This document shows positions 1 through 9,237 of a stretch of 64,000 nt of DNA, piece after piece. This DNA is from Streptomyces sp. NBC_00224 (GTDB taxonomy: Bacteria > Actinomycetota > Actinomycetes > Streptomycetales > Streptomycetaceae). The DNA is taken from the NCBI RefSeq assembly GCF_041435195.1, contig NZ_CP108106.1, forward strand, positions 3,410,001 through 3,474,000, in the 5' to 3' direction. A program made the position numbers and the translations under genes. The notes under the pieces were generated by a model. It saw only the letters and a list, made by a program, of their open reading frames with translations, did no database searches and had not been told where the DNA came from. Each line of letters starts with the position of its first letter. Within the stretch, counting starts at the first letter, position 1.

Positions 1-1049
1 TCGTCGAAGAGGCCCCCGCGCCGTTCCTGAGCGAGGCACAGAACGCGGAGCTGTACGCCGCCTCCAAGGCCATCCTCAAGGAAGCCGGCTACGTCGGCGC
101 CGGCACCGTCGAGTTCCTCGTCGGCACCGACGGCACCATCTCCTTCCTCGAAGTCAACACCCGCCTCCAGGTCGAACACCCGGTCACCGAAGAAGTCACC
201 GGCATCGACCTCGTCCGCGAAATGTTCCGCATCGCCGACGGCGAGGAACTCGGCTACGGCGACCCCGAGATCCGCGGCCACTCCTTCGAGTTCCGCATCA
301 ACGGCGAGGACCCCGGCCGCGGCTTCCTCCCCGCCCCCGGCACGGTGACGCTCTTCGCCCCGCCCACCGGCCCGGGCGTGCGCCTGGACGCCGGCGTCGA
401 ATCCGGCTCCGTCATCGGCCCCGCCTGGGACTCCCTCCTCGCCAAACTGATCGTCACCGGCGCCACCCGCGAACAGGCCCTGCAACGCGCCGCCCGCGCA
501 CTCGGCGAGTTCAAGGTCGAAGGCATGGCCACCGCCATCCCCTTCCACCAGGCCGTCGTCGTCGACCCCGCCTTCACCGCCGACCCGTTCCGCATCCACA
601 CCCGCTGGATCGAAACTGAATTCGTCAACGCCATCCCGGCGTTCGTCCCCCCTGCGACCGACGGGGACGAGGAGGCGGCCACCGAGCGGGAGTCGGTGGT
701 GGTCGAGGTCGGCGGCAAACGCCTCGAAGTCTCGCTGCCCTCTTCCTTGGGCATGACGCTCGCTCGTACGGGCCTCGCGGCCGGGGCCAAGCCCAAGCGC
801 CGGGACAAGAAGAAGACGGGATCCGCCATTTCGGGTGACGCGCTGGCGTCCCCGATGCAGGGCACGATCGTCAAGGTCGCCGTCGAAGAGGGCCAGGAAG
901 TCAAGGAAGGCGACCTCGTCGTCGTCCTCGAAGCCATGAAGATGGAACAGCCCCTCAACGCCCACCGCTCCGGCACCATCAGGGATCTCGCCGCGGCGGT
1001 GGGCGCGTCCGTCACGTCCGGCGCCACCATCTGCGAAATCAAGGGTTGA
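1..1049 (+). CDS. Acyl-CoA carboxylase alpha subunit (biotin carboxylase plus biotin carrier), 5' truncated by window
   Basis: This is the C-terminal part of an AccA-type subunit, which carboxylates biotin with ATP and bicarbonate and carries it for acyl-CoA carboxylation. The reading frame is open from base 3, so the start lies upstream of the window. The first third contains the biotin carboxylase active-site stretch [17 protein letters not shown] and the biotin-carboxylase C-terminal region. The last 70 residues form a biotinyl domain with the EAMKM biotinylation motif. The stop codon overlaps the ribosome-binding site of the next gene. An accA1-type gene beside a 2-oxoacid oxidoreductase pair and scbA/scbR is the arrangement I know from the coelimycin (cpk) cluster of S. 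coelicolor. I infer that it supplies malonyl- or methylmalonyl-CoA extender units. Confidence 0.93.
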   Translation, partial: VEEAPAPFLSEAQNAELYAASKAILKEAGYVGAGTVEFLVGTDGTISFLEVNTRLQVEHPVTEEVTGIDLVREMFRIADGEELGYGDPEIRGHSFEFRINGEDPGRGFLPAPGTVTLFAPPTGPGVRLDAGVESGSVIGPAWDSLLAKLIVTGATREQALQRAARALGEFKVEGMATAIPFHQAVVVDPAFTADPFRIHTRWIETEFVNAIPAFVPPATDGDEEAATERESVVVEVGGKRLEVSLPSSLGMTLARTGLAAGAKPKRRDKKKTGSAISGDALASPMQGTIVKVAVEEGQEVKEGDLVVVLEAMKMEQPLNAHRSGTIRDLAAAVGASVTSGATICEIKG

Positions 1050-1060
1050 GGAGCCACCCA

Positions 1061-2917
1061 ATGCTGAAGGAAGTCAAGCGTCTTGATCGGGTGATCATCC
1101 GTTTCGCGGGTGATTCGGGTGACGGGATGCAGCTGACGGGCGACCGGTTCACGTCGGAGACCGCCTCGTTCGGCAACGATCTGTCGACCCTGCCGAACTT
1201 CCCCGCCGAGATCCGTGCTCCCGCAGGGACCCTGCCCGGTGTCTCCAGCTTCCAGCTCCACTTCGCCGACCACGACATCCTCACCCCGGGCGACGCGCCC
1301 AACGTCCTGGTCGCCATGAACCCCGCCGCGCTGAAAGCCAACCTCGCGGACGTGCCGCGCGGCGCGGACATCATCGTCAACACCGATGAGTTCACCAAAC
1401 GCCCGATGGCGAAGGTCGGTTACGCCACCAACCCGCTGGAAGACGGCACCCTGGACGCCTACAACGTCCACCCCGTCCCCCTCACCACCCTGACGGTGGA
1501 GGCGCTGAAGGACTTCGGCCTGCCGCGCAAGGAGGCCGAGCGCAGCAAGAACATGTTCGCGCTGGGTCTGCTGTCGTGGATGTACCACCGCCCCACCGAG
1601 GGCACCGAGCGCTTCCTGCGGCAGAAGTTCGCCAAGAAGCCGGAGATCGCCGAGGCGAACGTGGCGGCGTTCCGGGCGGGCTGGAACTTCGGCGAGACCA
1701 CCGAGGACTTCGCGGCCTCCTACGAGGTCGCCCCGGCCACCAAGGCCTTCCCCACCGGTACGTACAGGAACATCTCCGGGAACCTGGCTTTGGCATACGG
1801 GCTGATCGCCGCGGGCCGCCAAGCGGACCTGCCCCTGTATCTCGGCTCGTATCCGATCACCCCGGCCTCGGACATCCTGCACGAACTGTCCAAGCACAAG
1901 AACTTCGGCGTCCGCACCTTCCAGGCCGAAGACGAAATCGCCGGAATCGGCGCCGCGCTGGGAGCCGCCTTCGGCGGATCCCTCGCGGTCACCACCACCT
2001 CCGGCCCCGGCGTCGCGCTCAAATCCGAGACCATCGGACTCGCGGTCTCGCTGGAGTTGCCGCTGCTCATCGTGGACATCCAGCGCGGGGGACCCTCCAC
2101 CGGGTTGCCGACGAAGACCGAGCAGGCAGACCTGTTGCAGGCGATGTACGGGCGCAACGGCGAAGCACCCGTCCCCGTCGTCGCGCCGAAGACACCCGCC
2201 GACTGCTTCGACGCCGCACTCGACGCCGCCCGCATCGCCCTGACCTATCGCACCCCCGTCTTCCTGCTCTCCGACGGCTACCTCGCCAACGGATCCGAGC
2301 CCTGGCGCATCCCCGACACCGACGAACTCCCCGACCTGCGCGTCCAGTTCGCCACCACCCCCAACCACACCCTCGCCGACGGCACCGACGTGTTCTGGCC
2401 CTACAAACGCGACCCCCACACCCTCGCCCGCCCCTGGGCCATCCCCGGCACCCCGGGCCTTGAACACCGCATCGGCGGCATCGAAAAACAAGACGGCACC
2501 GGCAACATCTCCTACGACCCCGCCAACCACGACCTCATGGTCCGCACCCGCCAAGCCAAAATCGACGGCATCGAGGTCCCGGACCTAGAGGTGGACGACC
2601 CGGACCAAGCCCGCACGCTGGTGATCGGTTGGGGCTCCACATACGGGCCCATCACAGCCGCAGTGCGACGGCTCCGGACCGCCGGGATCCCCATCGCCCA
2701 GGCGCACCTGCGCCACCTCAACCCCTTCCCGGGGAATCTGGGCGAGGCCCTGAAGCGTTACGAGAAGGTAGTGGTGCCGGAGATGAACCTCGGCCAGCTC
2801 GCGACTCTGCTCCGGGCCAAGTACCTCGTCGACGCACAGTCCTACACGCAGGTCAACGGCATGCCGTTCAAGGCAGAGCAGCTCGCGGAGGCCCTCAAGG
2901 AGGCCATCAATGACTGA
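1061..2917 (+). CDS. korA: 2-oxoacid:ferredoxin oxidoreductase, fused gamma-alpha subunit (CpkP-alpha-like)
   Basis: The protein has 618 residues from the ATG at 1061, which sits 7 bases after GAGGAG (1048-1053). An in-frame TTG at 1046 lies before this Shine-Dalgarno site and is unlikely to be used. The N-terminal gamma domain begins IIRFAGDSGDGMQLTGDR. The alpha domain carries the thiamine-pyrophosphate-side motif YPITPASDIL and the conserved SGPG and GGPSTGLPT elements. Together with the next gene it would decarboxylate a 2-oxoacid to acyl-CoA and pass electrons to ferredoxin. It could be the primary-metabolism KorA. However, its place between an accA1-like gene and scbA/scbR resembles the cpk cluster, where homologous subunits are cluster genes. 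The substrate cannot be read from sequence. Confidence 0.9.
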   Translation: MLKEVKRLDRVIIRFAGDSGDGMQLTGDRFTSETASFGNDLSTLPNFPAEIRAPAGTLPGVSSFQLHFADHDILTPGDAPNVLVAMNPAALKANLADVPRGADIIVNTDEFTKRPMAKVGYATNPLEDGTLDAYNVHPVPLTTLTVEALKDFGLPRKEAERSKNMFALGLLSWMYHRPTEGTERFLRQKFAKKPEIAEANVAAFRAGWNFGETTEDFAASYEVAPATKAFPTGTYRNISGNLALAYGLIAAGRQADLPLYLGSYPITPASDILHELSKHKNFGVRTFQAEDEIAGIGAALGAAFGGSLAVTTTSGPGVALKSETIGLAVSLELPLLIVDIQRGGPSTGLPTKTEQADLLQAMYGRNGEAPVPVVAPKTPADCFDAALDAARIALTYRTPVFLLSDGYLANGSEPWRIPDTDELPDLRVQFATTPNHTLADGTDVFWPYKRDPHTLARPWAIPGTPGLEHRIGGIEKQDGTGNISYDPANHDLMVRTRQAKIDGIEVPDLEVDDPDQARTLVIGWGSTYGPITAAVRRLRTAGIPIAQAHLRHLNPFPGNLGEALKRYEKVVVPEMNLGQLATLLRAKYLVDAQSYTQVNGMPFKAEQLAEALKEAIND

Positions 2918-3974
2918 GACGACGGCACGCACCCTGCTCTCCCTGGTCCCCAAGGCCGAGGCCCCGCAGTCGATGAAGGACTTCAAGTCGGACCAGGAAG
3001 TGCGCTGGTGCCCCGGCTGCGGTGACTACGCCGTCCTCGCCGCCGTACAAGGCTTCATGCCCGAACTCGGCCTCGCCAAAGAAAACATCGTCTTCGTCTC
3101 CGGCATCGGCTGCTCCAGCCGCTTCCCCTACTACATGAACACCTACGGGATGCACTCCATCCACGGACGCGCCCCCGCCATCGCCACCGGCCTCGCCACC
3201 AGCCGCCAAGACCTCTCCGTCTGGGTCGTCACCGGCGACGGCGACGCCCTCTCCATCGGCGGCAACCACCTCATCCACGCCCTCCGCCGCAACGTCAACC
3301 TCAAAATCCTCCTCTTCAACAACCGGATCTACGGCCTCACTAAAGGCCAGTACTCCCCCACCAGCGAAGTCGGCAAAATCACCAAGTCCACGCCGATGGG
3401 CTCCCTCGACGCGCCCTTCAACCCCGTCTCCCTCGCCCTCGGAGCCGAAGCCTCCTTCGTCGCCCGCACCATCGACTCCGACCGCAAACACCTCACCCAA
3501 ACCCTGCGCGCCGCCGCCGACCACCCCGGCACCGCCCTCATCGAGATCTACCAGAACTGCAACATCTTCAACGACGACGCCTTCGAGATCCTCAAGGACA
3601 ACGAGCAGGCTCAGGAGGCGGTGATCCGTCTGGAGCACGGTGAGCCGATCCGCTTCGGCGCCGACCTGCACAAGGGCGTCGTCCGCGACCCCGCCACCGG
3701 CGACCTCCAGGTGGTCGAGGTGACCCCGGAGAACGCGTCGCGGATCCTCGTCCACGACGCGCACGCCGCCTCCCCCACCACCGCGTTCGCCCTCTCGCGG
3801 CTCGCCGACCCCGACACCCTGTACCAGACCCCGATCGGCGTCCTGCGCAGCGTGACCCGGCCGGTGTACGACACGCAGATGGCCGACCAGCTGGAACAGG
3901 CCATCGAGCAGCGCGGCAAGGGCGAGCTCGGCGCTCTCCTCGCGGGCAACGACACCTGGACCGTCGCGGGCTAG
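2910..3974 (+). CDS. korB: 2-oxoacid:ferredoxin oxidoreductase beta subunit (CpkP-beta-like)
   Basis: The protein has 354 residues. Its ATG overlaps the korA stop by 8 bases, so the two subunits are translationally coupled. The N-terminal RWCPGCGDY motif supplies cysteines typical of the beta-subunit iron-sulfur/TPP region. The TPP-binding signature GDGDALSIGGNH is followed by the NNRIYGLTKGQYSPTS stretch, which is diagnostic of the family. It is the catalytic TPP subunit partnering the gamma-alpha chain. A strong hairpin 47 bases after the stop ends the operon. Confidence 0.92.
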   Translation: MTETTARTLLSLVPKAEAPQSMKDFKSDQEVRWCPGCGDYAVLAAVQGFMPELGLAKENIVFVSGIGCSSRFPYYMNTYGMHSIHGRAPAIATGLATSRQDLSVWVVTGDGDALSIGGNHLIHALRRNVNLKILLFNNRIYGLTKGQYSPTSEVGKITKSTPMGSLDAPFNPVSLALGAEASFVARTIDSDRKHLTQTLRAAADHPGTALIEIYQNCNIFNDDAFEILKDNEQAQEAVIRLEHGEPIRFGADLHKGVVRDPATGDLQVVEVTPENASRILVHDAHAASPTTAFALSRLADPDTLYQTPIGVLRSVTRPVYDTQMADQLEQAIEQRGKGELGALLAGNDTWTVAG

Positions 3975-4368
3975 TCCAAGGCGAACGAGCCGAACAAGCC
4001 GAATACCCCAGCAAAACCCAAGGATCCCCGGTGGTAAACCGGGGATCCGGTTTGTTATTGTCCCTCTCGTCCGAACATCCGGGGGGAGGACACATGAGCG
4101 CACGACTGCACTCCGTCGTAGGTGACGGTCTCGCGGGGCGTGCGCTCTGCCACGCCGTGGCCCCCTCCGCCGTGGACACCCGGCCTCTCCTCCCCCGCCA
4201 CCGCCGGCCGGGGACGCACCCGATGACCGACCGGCACGACGGCCTCGGCGGGTACCCAAGCGTCGAGAGCTCGCCAGGGAACGGCAACCGCATCGACGTA
4301 CATCTCCCCCTGTGCCGACAGTGGTCGGCACAGACACACGTCCCCTCCCGTCCTTACGGAGCACCTCC
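3975..4368. other. Intergenic region between korB and the P450 gene
   Basis: Apart from the terminator at 4022-4053 I see no gene here. A candidate reading frame through the region lacks a plausible start and gives a proline/serine-rich low-complexity product. The stretch presumably holds the P450 promoter, but no clear -35/-10 pair stands out. Confidence 0.5.
4022..4053 (+). terminator. Intrinsic terminator after the korAB operon
   Basis: A perfect 10-bp inverted repeat GGATCCCCGG/CCGGGGATCC (4022-4031 and 4039-4048) has a 7-base loop and is followed by the T-rich GGTTTGTTATTG. It closes the accA-korA-korB transcript. Confidence 0.8.
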
Positions 4369-5601
4369 ATGCCCCAGCAGCACTGCCCGTTCGCCATCGA
4401 CGCCGCCGGCACCGACATCCACGGCGAGATCGCCCGTATCCGCGCGCACGGCCCGGTCACCCGGATCGAGTTGCCGGGCGGCGTGGCCGCCTGGTCGGTC
4501 ACCAGCGCCGAGGCGGCCAAGAGCCTGATGACCGACCCGCGCGTCTCCAAGGACGCCGAGCGGCACTGGCCCGCCTGGATCAACGGCGAGATCCCCCGGA
4601 CCTGGCCGCTCGCCATCTGGATATCGGTCCGCAGCATGATCACCGCGTACGGCGACGAGCACAGCCGGCTGCGCAAACTGACGTCCAGGGCGTTCACCGC
4701 ACGCCAGACGGCGGCGCTGCGCCCGACGATCGAGCGGATCGTCTCCGACCTCCTCGACAAGCTCGCGGACACCCCGCAGGGCCAACCGGTCGATCTGCGC
4801 AAGGCGTTCGCGAGCCCGCTGCCCGTCCAGGTGATCTGCGAGCTCTTCGGCGTCCCGGAGAGCGCCCGCGACCGGCTCTGCCGCCTCATCGACATCACCT
4901 TCCTCACCGAGGTGACTCCCGAGGAGGCCGAGGCGACCGGGCGTGAACTCTATGTGGCGCTCCACGAGTTCATCGCCTTCAAGCGCGCCAACCCCGGTGA
5001 CGACATGACCAGCGGTCTGATCACCACCCGCGACGAGAGCGACGGCAGCGGCCTGACCGAGGTCGAGCTCGTGGACACCCTGCTGCTGATGATCTCGGCC
5101 GGGTTCGAGACCGTGGTCAATCTGATCGACCAGGCCGCGTACGCGCTGCTCACCCACCCCGAGGAACTGGCCCGCGTCCGGCGCGGCGAGGTCGCCTGGG
5201 AGGACGTGGTCGAGGAGACCCTGCGCTGGGAGCCGCCGGCCGCCCATGTGCCGCTGCGGTATGCCGTAGAGGACATCGAGATCGGCGGCGTGGTGATCCC
5301 CAAGGGCGAGCCGATCCTGGTCGCGCTCGCCGGGCCAGGCCGCGACCCCGAGGTGCACGGCGAGGACGCCGACCGCTTCGACCCGTCGCGCCCGCTGCGC
5401 CGCGAGCACCTGGCCTTCGGGCACGGCGTCCACTTCTGCCTGGGGGCCCCGCTGGCCCGCCTGGAGGCGACGGTGGCGCTGTCGGCCCTCTTCGAGCGCT
5501 TCCCGGAGCTGGCCCTGGCGACCCCGGGCGAACAGCCCGCCCAGCTCCCGTCGTTCATCTCCAACGGCCACCGGGAACTGCCGCTCCTGCTGAACGGCTG
5601 A
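4369..5601 (+). CDS. Cytochrome P450
   Basis: The protein has 410 residues, the normal size for soluble bacterial P450s. The ATG at 4369 follows GGAG at 7 bases; a longer in-frame start at 4312 would add 19 residues unlike the family. The heme-binding loop is [17 protein letters not shown] with the axial cysteine near residue 357. The K-helix ExxR is EETLRW, and the I-helix oxygen-activation motif is AGFET. The N-terminal CPFAID start is common in actinomycete P450s. No ferredoxin gene is adjacent, so electrons must come from elsewhere. The gene lies between korB and the butyrolactone genes, so it may be a tailoring oxidase of the same cluster. The substrate is unknown. Confidence 0.93.
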   Translation: MPQQHCPFAIDAAGTDIHGEIARIRAHGPVTRIELPGGVAAWSVTSAEAAKSLMTDPRVSKDAERHWPAWINGEIPRTWPLAIWISVRSMITAYGDEHSRLRKLTSRAFTARQTAALRPTIERIVSDLLDKLADTPQGQPVDLRKAFASPLPVQVICELFGVPESARDRLCRLIDITFLTEVTPEEAEATGRELYVALHEFIAFKRANPGDDMTSGLITTRDESDGSGLTEVELVDTLLLMISAGFETVVNLIDQAAYALLTHPEELARVRRGEVAWEDVVEETLRWEPPAAHVPLRYAVEDIEIGGVVIPKGEPILVALAGPGRDPEVHGEDADRFDPSRPLRREHLAFGHGVHFCLGAPLARLEATVALSALFERFPELALATPGEQPAQLPSFISNGHRELPLLLNG

Positions 5602-5628
5602 CCCGCCGGACGGAACCAGACAAAGCTG

Positions 5629-5658
5629 GGGCCTTGCCGGACACTTCCGGCAAGGCCC
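5629..5658. terminator. Bidirectional terminator between convergent P450 and reductase genes
   Basis: A perfect 12-bp inverted repeat GGGCCTTGCCGG/CCGGCAAGGCCC (5629-5640 and 5647-5658) with a 6-base loop lies between two convergent stop codons. It is followed by a TACGTACGTA-type palindromic run (5660-5677). Confidence 0.75.
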
Positions 5659-5704
5659 TTACGTACGTAGTACGTAGGTGACGCCCCACACCCGCACCCG
5701 CCCC

Positions 5705-6550
5705 TCAGGCGAAGGCGTCCGCATGGTCGCGGGCCCACTCGGCGTACGAGCGCGCCGGGCGGCCCGTCAGCTCCTGGACGGTCTGCGCGACCCCGGCCTT
5801 CGCCCCGGCGCGCTGTCGCTCGGCGCTGTGGAGCAGCGCCTCGGCCACCGGCTGCGGATAGCGCGCCAGGAGCGCGGCACGCGCGCGTTCGGGGCCCAGC
5901 TCCTCGAACCGGAGCGGCCTGCCCAGGGCGTCGCCGAGGAGCGCGGTCTGCTCGGCGGCCGTGACGGCGGCCGGGCCGGAGAGCGCGTACGCGCGGCCCT
6001 CGTGGGCGCCCGGCTCGGTGAGCACCCTCGCCGCCACCTCGGCGATGTCGCGCGGGTCCACGGTCGCGTTGGGCGCGTCCCCGTGGAGCGCGCGCACCAC
6101 GCCCTCCTCGCGCACCGAGCGCGCCCAGGACAGGGTGTTGGTCATGAAGGCGCGGGGCCGCAGCAGGGCCCAGGCGAGCCCGGACTCCCGTACGGCCGTC
6201 TCGTTCTCGCGCTGGCGGCGGGTGATCAGGTCGTCGGCGGCCGGGTCGGTGACGGCCAGCGCGGAGAGCTTGACCAGATGGCGCACCCCGGCCGCGCGGG
6301 CCGCCTCCACGAACCGGAGGTCGTCGGGTTCGCCGATGCTGCCGGTGACCAGGAAAGCCGCCCGTACGCCCTTGAGCGCGCGGTCGAGGCTGTCGCGGTC
6401 GGCGTACTCGCCGCCGGCCACCTCGACGGCCGGGCCGGTGACCGTCACCCGCTCCGGCCTTCTGGCCAGGATGCGCAGCGGGTGGGCGGCCGCGAGCAGC
6501 CGGGCGACCTCGCCCCCCACGGTTCCGGTCGCCCCGGTCACCAGAATCAT
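5705..6550 (-). CDS. NmrA/SDR-type NAD(P)H-dependent reductase beside scbA (possible butenolide reductase)
   Basis: The protein has 281 residues from the ATG at 6550. It begins with a Rossmann glycine motif, MILVTGATGTVGGEVARLL, within the first 20 residues. The rest matches atypical short-chain dehydrogenases of the NmrA group. It lies 29 bases downstream of the AfsA/ScbA-like gene on the same strand, so the two are probably cotranscribed. In the A-factor and SCB pathways a butenolide-phosphate reductase (BprA/ScbB) is encoded next to AfsA/ScbA. I infer that this gene may fill that step, but a generic quinone- or flavin-type oxidoreductase role is also possible. Confidence 0.8.
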   Translation of the reverse strand: MILVTGATGTVGGEVARLLAAAHPLRILARRPERVTVTGPAVEVAGGEYADRDSLDRALKGVRAAFLVTGSIGEPDDLRFVEAARAAGVRHLVKLSALAVTDPAADDLITRRQRENETAVRESGLAWALLRPRAFMTNTLSWARSVREEGVVRALHGDAPNATVDPRDIAEVAARVLTEPGAHEGRAYALSGPAAVTAAEQTALLGDALGRPLRFEELGPERARAALLARYPQPVAEALLHSAERQRAGAKAGVAQTVQELTGRPARSYAEWARDHADAFA

Positions 6551-6579
6551 CGTCGTCCTCTTCTCGCTTGCCGCGCCGG

Positions 6580-7536
6580 TCAGTCGGCGCGCGGCGCCGA
6601 CAGCGTGGCGAGGAAGACCAGGCTCTCCTCCTGGTGGCCGGTGACCTGCACACTGGCCATGCCGGGGCGCCGGGGCGCCGCGTCGGTGACCTGTATCCAG
6701 CACGGGCTGTCGAACTCCGCGTACCGGTGGAACGCTATGTCACCCCCGACCGGGACGAACGGCGCGGGCCCCAGGGCCGCGCTCGCCGCCTGCCGGGCCG
6801 CCTCCAGGAGGAGCATGCCGGGCACGTGGTCGTTGGGGCGCTGGAAGAGCGTGGGGTGCGTGGTGTCCGCCCGCAGCCGCCAGACGCGCTCCTGCGGGCA
6901 GGCCGCGAGCACCACGTCGGCGGCGCGGGTGCGGCCCGCCAGGTCGGCGGGGACGGGCAGCGGGAGGTATCCGGTGGTGTCGCCGGGGGTCGTCCGGTCG
7001 CCGCGCAGTCGCCGGTAGACGCCCGGGCTCAGGACGCGGGCCTGGCCGGAGCCGGTGGCGACGAGCCGTCCCAGCCTGCGCAGCACCCAGCGGACCTTGA
7101 GCCGCGAGAGCTTGCCGCCGCGCCATTCGAGCCGGGAGAACTCCAGCTCCACGTCTATGAGCGCGGGCTGTCCGCCGACGTCCAACTGGCTCGGGTTCGC
7201 GGTGTATTCGAGGTCGGTGAGCATGAAGTGCCAGTCGAGCGGCACCCCGTAGCCCGCGTGCACTATCAGCATCGCGGACTGCCGCATCGTCTCGACGACG
7301 AGCAGCGGGTCGTGCAGATCGCCCGCGACGGGTTCGAAGAACACATGGTTGTGCGGCCAGTGCGCGGTGACCGAGAACGTGTGCTCGTCGTGCTGGCGCC
7401 AGCCGTGCGGAAAGGCGTCAGCGGGCCTGGCCCGGTGGACCAGTTCGGGTGAGACAGGGTGCGATTGAGTCATATTGGTGGGCCGGGCACCGGTTATGGG
7501 TATGGCGCTGGTCAATACTGCTTCAGTTTTGGACAT
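6580..7536 (-). CDS. scbA: AfsA/ScbA-family gamma-butyrolactone biosynthesis protein
   Basis: The protein has 318 residues and two tandem AfsA hot-dog repeats. The first contains FFEPVAGDLHDPLLVVETMRQ and HAGYGVPLDWHFML. The second contains the VPGMLLLEAARQAA stretch. The family condenses a beta-ketoacyl-ACP with dihydroxyacetone phosphate, the key step to A-factor-type signals. I chose the ATG at 7536 because the length then matches ScbA and a purine-rich GGGGGGAG run precedes it; an ATG at 7473 is a less likely alternative. It is divergent from the receptor gene across a 143-bp gap holding a ScbR-like operator, the standard scbA-scbR layout. Confidence 0.93.
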   Translation of the reverse strand: MSKTEAVLTSAIPITGARPTNMTQSHPVSPELVHRARPADAFPHGWRQHDEHTFSVTAHWPHNHVFFEPVAGDLHDPLLVVETMRQSAMLIVHAGYGVPLDWHFMLTDLEYTANPSQLDVGGQPALIDVELEFSRLEWRGGKLSRLKVRWVLRRLGRLVATGSGQARVLSPGVYRRLRGDRTTPGDTTGYLPLPVPADLAGRTRAADVVLAACPQERVWRLRADTTHPTLFQRPNDHVPGMLLLEAARQAASAALGPAPFVPVGGDIAFHRYAEFDSPCWIQVTDAAPRRPGMASVQVTGHQEESLVFLATLSAPRAD

Positions 7537-7583
7537 GGCTCCCCCCGAGGCATGTACGAAGAACATAGTCCTGCGTCCCACTG

Positions 7584-7611
7584 TTAAGATACAAACTAGA
7601 CGGTTTTTTTC
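7584..7611. promoter_or_regulatory. ScbR/ArpA-type autoregulatory element in the scbA-scbR divergent promoter
   Basis: On the minus strand this 28-bp site reads GAAAAAAACCGTCTAGTTTG followed by TATCTTAA. This is nearly the same as the ScbR-binding site I remember from the S. coelicolor scbA promoter. It contains imperfect half-sites ACAAAC and CGGTTT around TAGA. It lies between the two divergent starts, so the receptor would repress scbA, its own gene, or both until butyrolactone binds. Confidence 0.75.
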
Positions 7612-7679
7612 AAGTGGCGGGGAGTAGGCGGCCCCGAAGTTCACGGCGTCGATACCGCGGCGCAACACGAGGAGGCAGC

Positions 7680-8348
7680 GTGGCGAAGCAGGACCGTGCG
7701 ATCCGCACCAGGAGGGCGATCCTGGAGGCCGCGGCCATCGTCTTCGAGAAGCAGGGGTTCCAGGCCGCCACGATCACGGACATCCTCAAGATGGCCGGGG
7801 TCACCAAGGGTGCGCTCTACTTCCACTTCCAGTCGAAGGAAGCGCTCGCGCACGGGGTTCTGAACGAGCAGGGCTCCGGCCCCTCGCTGCCGCCGCAGCC
7901 CGTCAAACTCCAGGAGCTGATCGACTCCGGCTCGGTGCTCGCGCACCGACTCCGTACCGACCACCTGGTTCGCGCCAGTATCCGGCTGACCCTCGACCAG
8001 CAGGCGACCGGGCTCGACCGCAGCGGCCCGTTCCGGCACTGGAGCGAGGTGAACGTCGAGGTGCTGACCCTGGCGCAGCAGCGCGGCGAGCTGATGCCCA
8101 ACGTGGTCATCTCCGACACCGCCGAGCTGTACGTGGGAGCCTTCGCCGGGCTCCAGATGATGTCCCAGACGCTCAGCGACTACCAGGACCTCTCGCACCG
8201 CCACTCGGTCCTCCAGCGCCATGTGATGTCCAGCATCGCCGTGCCGTCGGTGCTCGCGGCCCTGGACTTCTCCGAGGACCGCGGCGCCCGGCTCACCGCC
8301 GAGATGGAGACGACACCCGTCGCCGAGTGCGCGGCGGCCGCGGTCTGA
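7680..8348 (+). CDS. scbR: TetR-family gamma-butyrolactone receptor (ArpA/ScbR type)
   Basis: The protein has 222 residues from a GTG at 7680, preceded by GAGGAGG. An in-frame upstream start would add 22 arginine-rich residues absent from relatives. The start AKQDRAIRTRRAILEAA and the helix-turn-helix region TITDILKMAGVTKGALYFHF are almost diagnostic of ScbR/ArpA receptors. The tryptophan in GPFRHW matches the ligand-pocket tryptophan of the family. It should bind palindromic AREs and be released by a gamma-butyrolactone. Its divergent partner is the synthase gene, so the pair forms a quorum circuit that probably controls the neighbouring biosynthetic genes. Confidence 0.95.
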   Translation: MAKQDRAIRTRRAILEAAAIVFEKQGFQAATITDILKMAGVTKGALYFHFQSKEALAHGVLNEQGSGPSLPPQPVKLQELIDSGSVLAHRLRTDHLVRASIRLTLDQQATGLDRSGPFRHWSEVNVEVLTLAQQRGELMPNVVISDTAELYVGAFAGLQMMSQTLSDYQDLSHRHSVLQRHVMSSIAVPSVLAALDFSEDRGARLTAEMETTPVAECAAAAV

Positions 8349-8378
8349 CGACCCGGCCGCCCCACCCCGGCACGGGAG

Positions 8379-9221
8379 TTACTCGCCCGCCCCGGCGCCG
8401 TCCTGCCGGGGGATGTCGAGGTTGGGGAGCGCCCCGCCGAAGCGGCGGTCGCGCTGGGCGTACTCCAGGCAGGCGCGCCACAGGTCGCGGCGGTCGAAGT
8501 CCGGCCACAGCACGTCCTGGAAGACCATCTCGGCGTAAGCGCTCTGCCAGAGAAGGTAGTTGGAGGTGCGCTGCTCGCCGCTGGGGCGCAGGAACAGGTC
8601 CACGTCCGGCATGTCGGGGTAGTAGAGGTACTTGGCGAAGGTCTTCTCGCTGACCTTCGACGGGTCGAGCCGGCCCGCCTTCACGTCCTCGGCCAGCGCC
8701 TTCGCCGCGTCGGCGATCTCGGCCCGGCCGCCGTAGTTCATGCAGAAGTACAGCGTGAGCCGGTTGTTGTCCTTCGTCTGCTCCTGGGCGATCTGGAGCT
8801 CCTTGGCCACCGAGCGCCACAGCTTGGGCATACGGCCCACCCAGCGCACCCGGATGCCCAGTTCGTCGAGCTGGTCGCGGGTCTTGCGGATGAAGTCGCG
8901 GTTGAAGTTCATCAGGAAGCGCACCTCGTCGGGCGAGCGCTTCCAGTTCTCGGTGGAGAACGCGTAGAGCGAGATGGAGCCGACGCCCATCTCGATCGCG
9001 CCCTGGAGCACGTCGAGGACGCGCTCGGCGCCGACCTTGTGGCCCTCGGTGCGCGGCAGCCCGCGCTCCTTCGCCCAGCGCCCGTTGCCGTCCATGACGA
9101 CCGCCACGTGCTTGGGGACCAGCTCGCCGGGGATCTTCGGCGGGCGCGCACCCGAGGGGTGCGGCTCGGGGGTCGTGTACTCGCGCCGGGACCGGCCGCC
9201 CAGGATTCCGCGTCGTGCCAT
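8379..9221 (-). CDS. uppS: Isoprenyl transferase (cis-prenyl diphosphate synthase, UppS family)
   Basis: The protein has 280 residues. The catalytic aspartate is in MDGNGRW (residues 43-49), and the second family signature [20 protein letters not shown] lies near residue 220. It adds isopentenyl units in cis to make the polyprenyl phosphate carrier for cell-wall synthesis, acting at the inner face of the membrane. The gene lies 16 bases after recO on the same strand and is convergent with scbR, 30 bases away. Streptomycetes usually carry more than one cis-prenyltransferase, so chain length cannot be assigned from sequence. Confidence 0.95.
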   Translation of the reverse strand: MARRGILGGRSRREYTTPEPHPSGARPPKIPGELVPKHVAVVMDGNGRWAKERGLPRTEGHKVGAERVLDVLQGAIEMGVGSISLYAFSTENWKRSPDEVRFLMNFNRDFIRKTRDQLDELGIRVRWVGRMPKLWRSVAKELQIAQEQTKDNNRLTLYFCMNYGGRAEIADAAKALAEDVKAGRLDPSKVSEKTFAKYLYYPDMPDVDLFLRPSGEQRTSNYLLWQSAYAEMVFQDVLWPDFDRRDLWRACLEYAQRDRRFGGALPNLDIPRQDGAGAGE

Positions 9222-9237
9222 GTGGCGTTCTTCTCCC

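Noticed and set aside
1046..1060. TTG start for korA
   Set aside because: It precedes the Shine-Dalgarno GAGGAG that fits the ATG at 1061.
254..2554. 766-residue minus-strand frame over the carboxylase and korA genes
   Set aside because: It is antisense to two well-supported genes and is a GC-rich shadow with low-complexity composition and no family motif.
4031..4528. Plus-strand reading frame before the P450 gene
   Set aside because: It starts inside the korB terminator, gives a proline/serine-rich product and overlaps the P450 in another frame.
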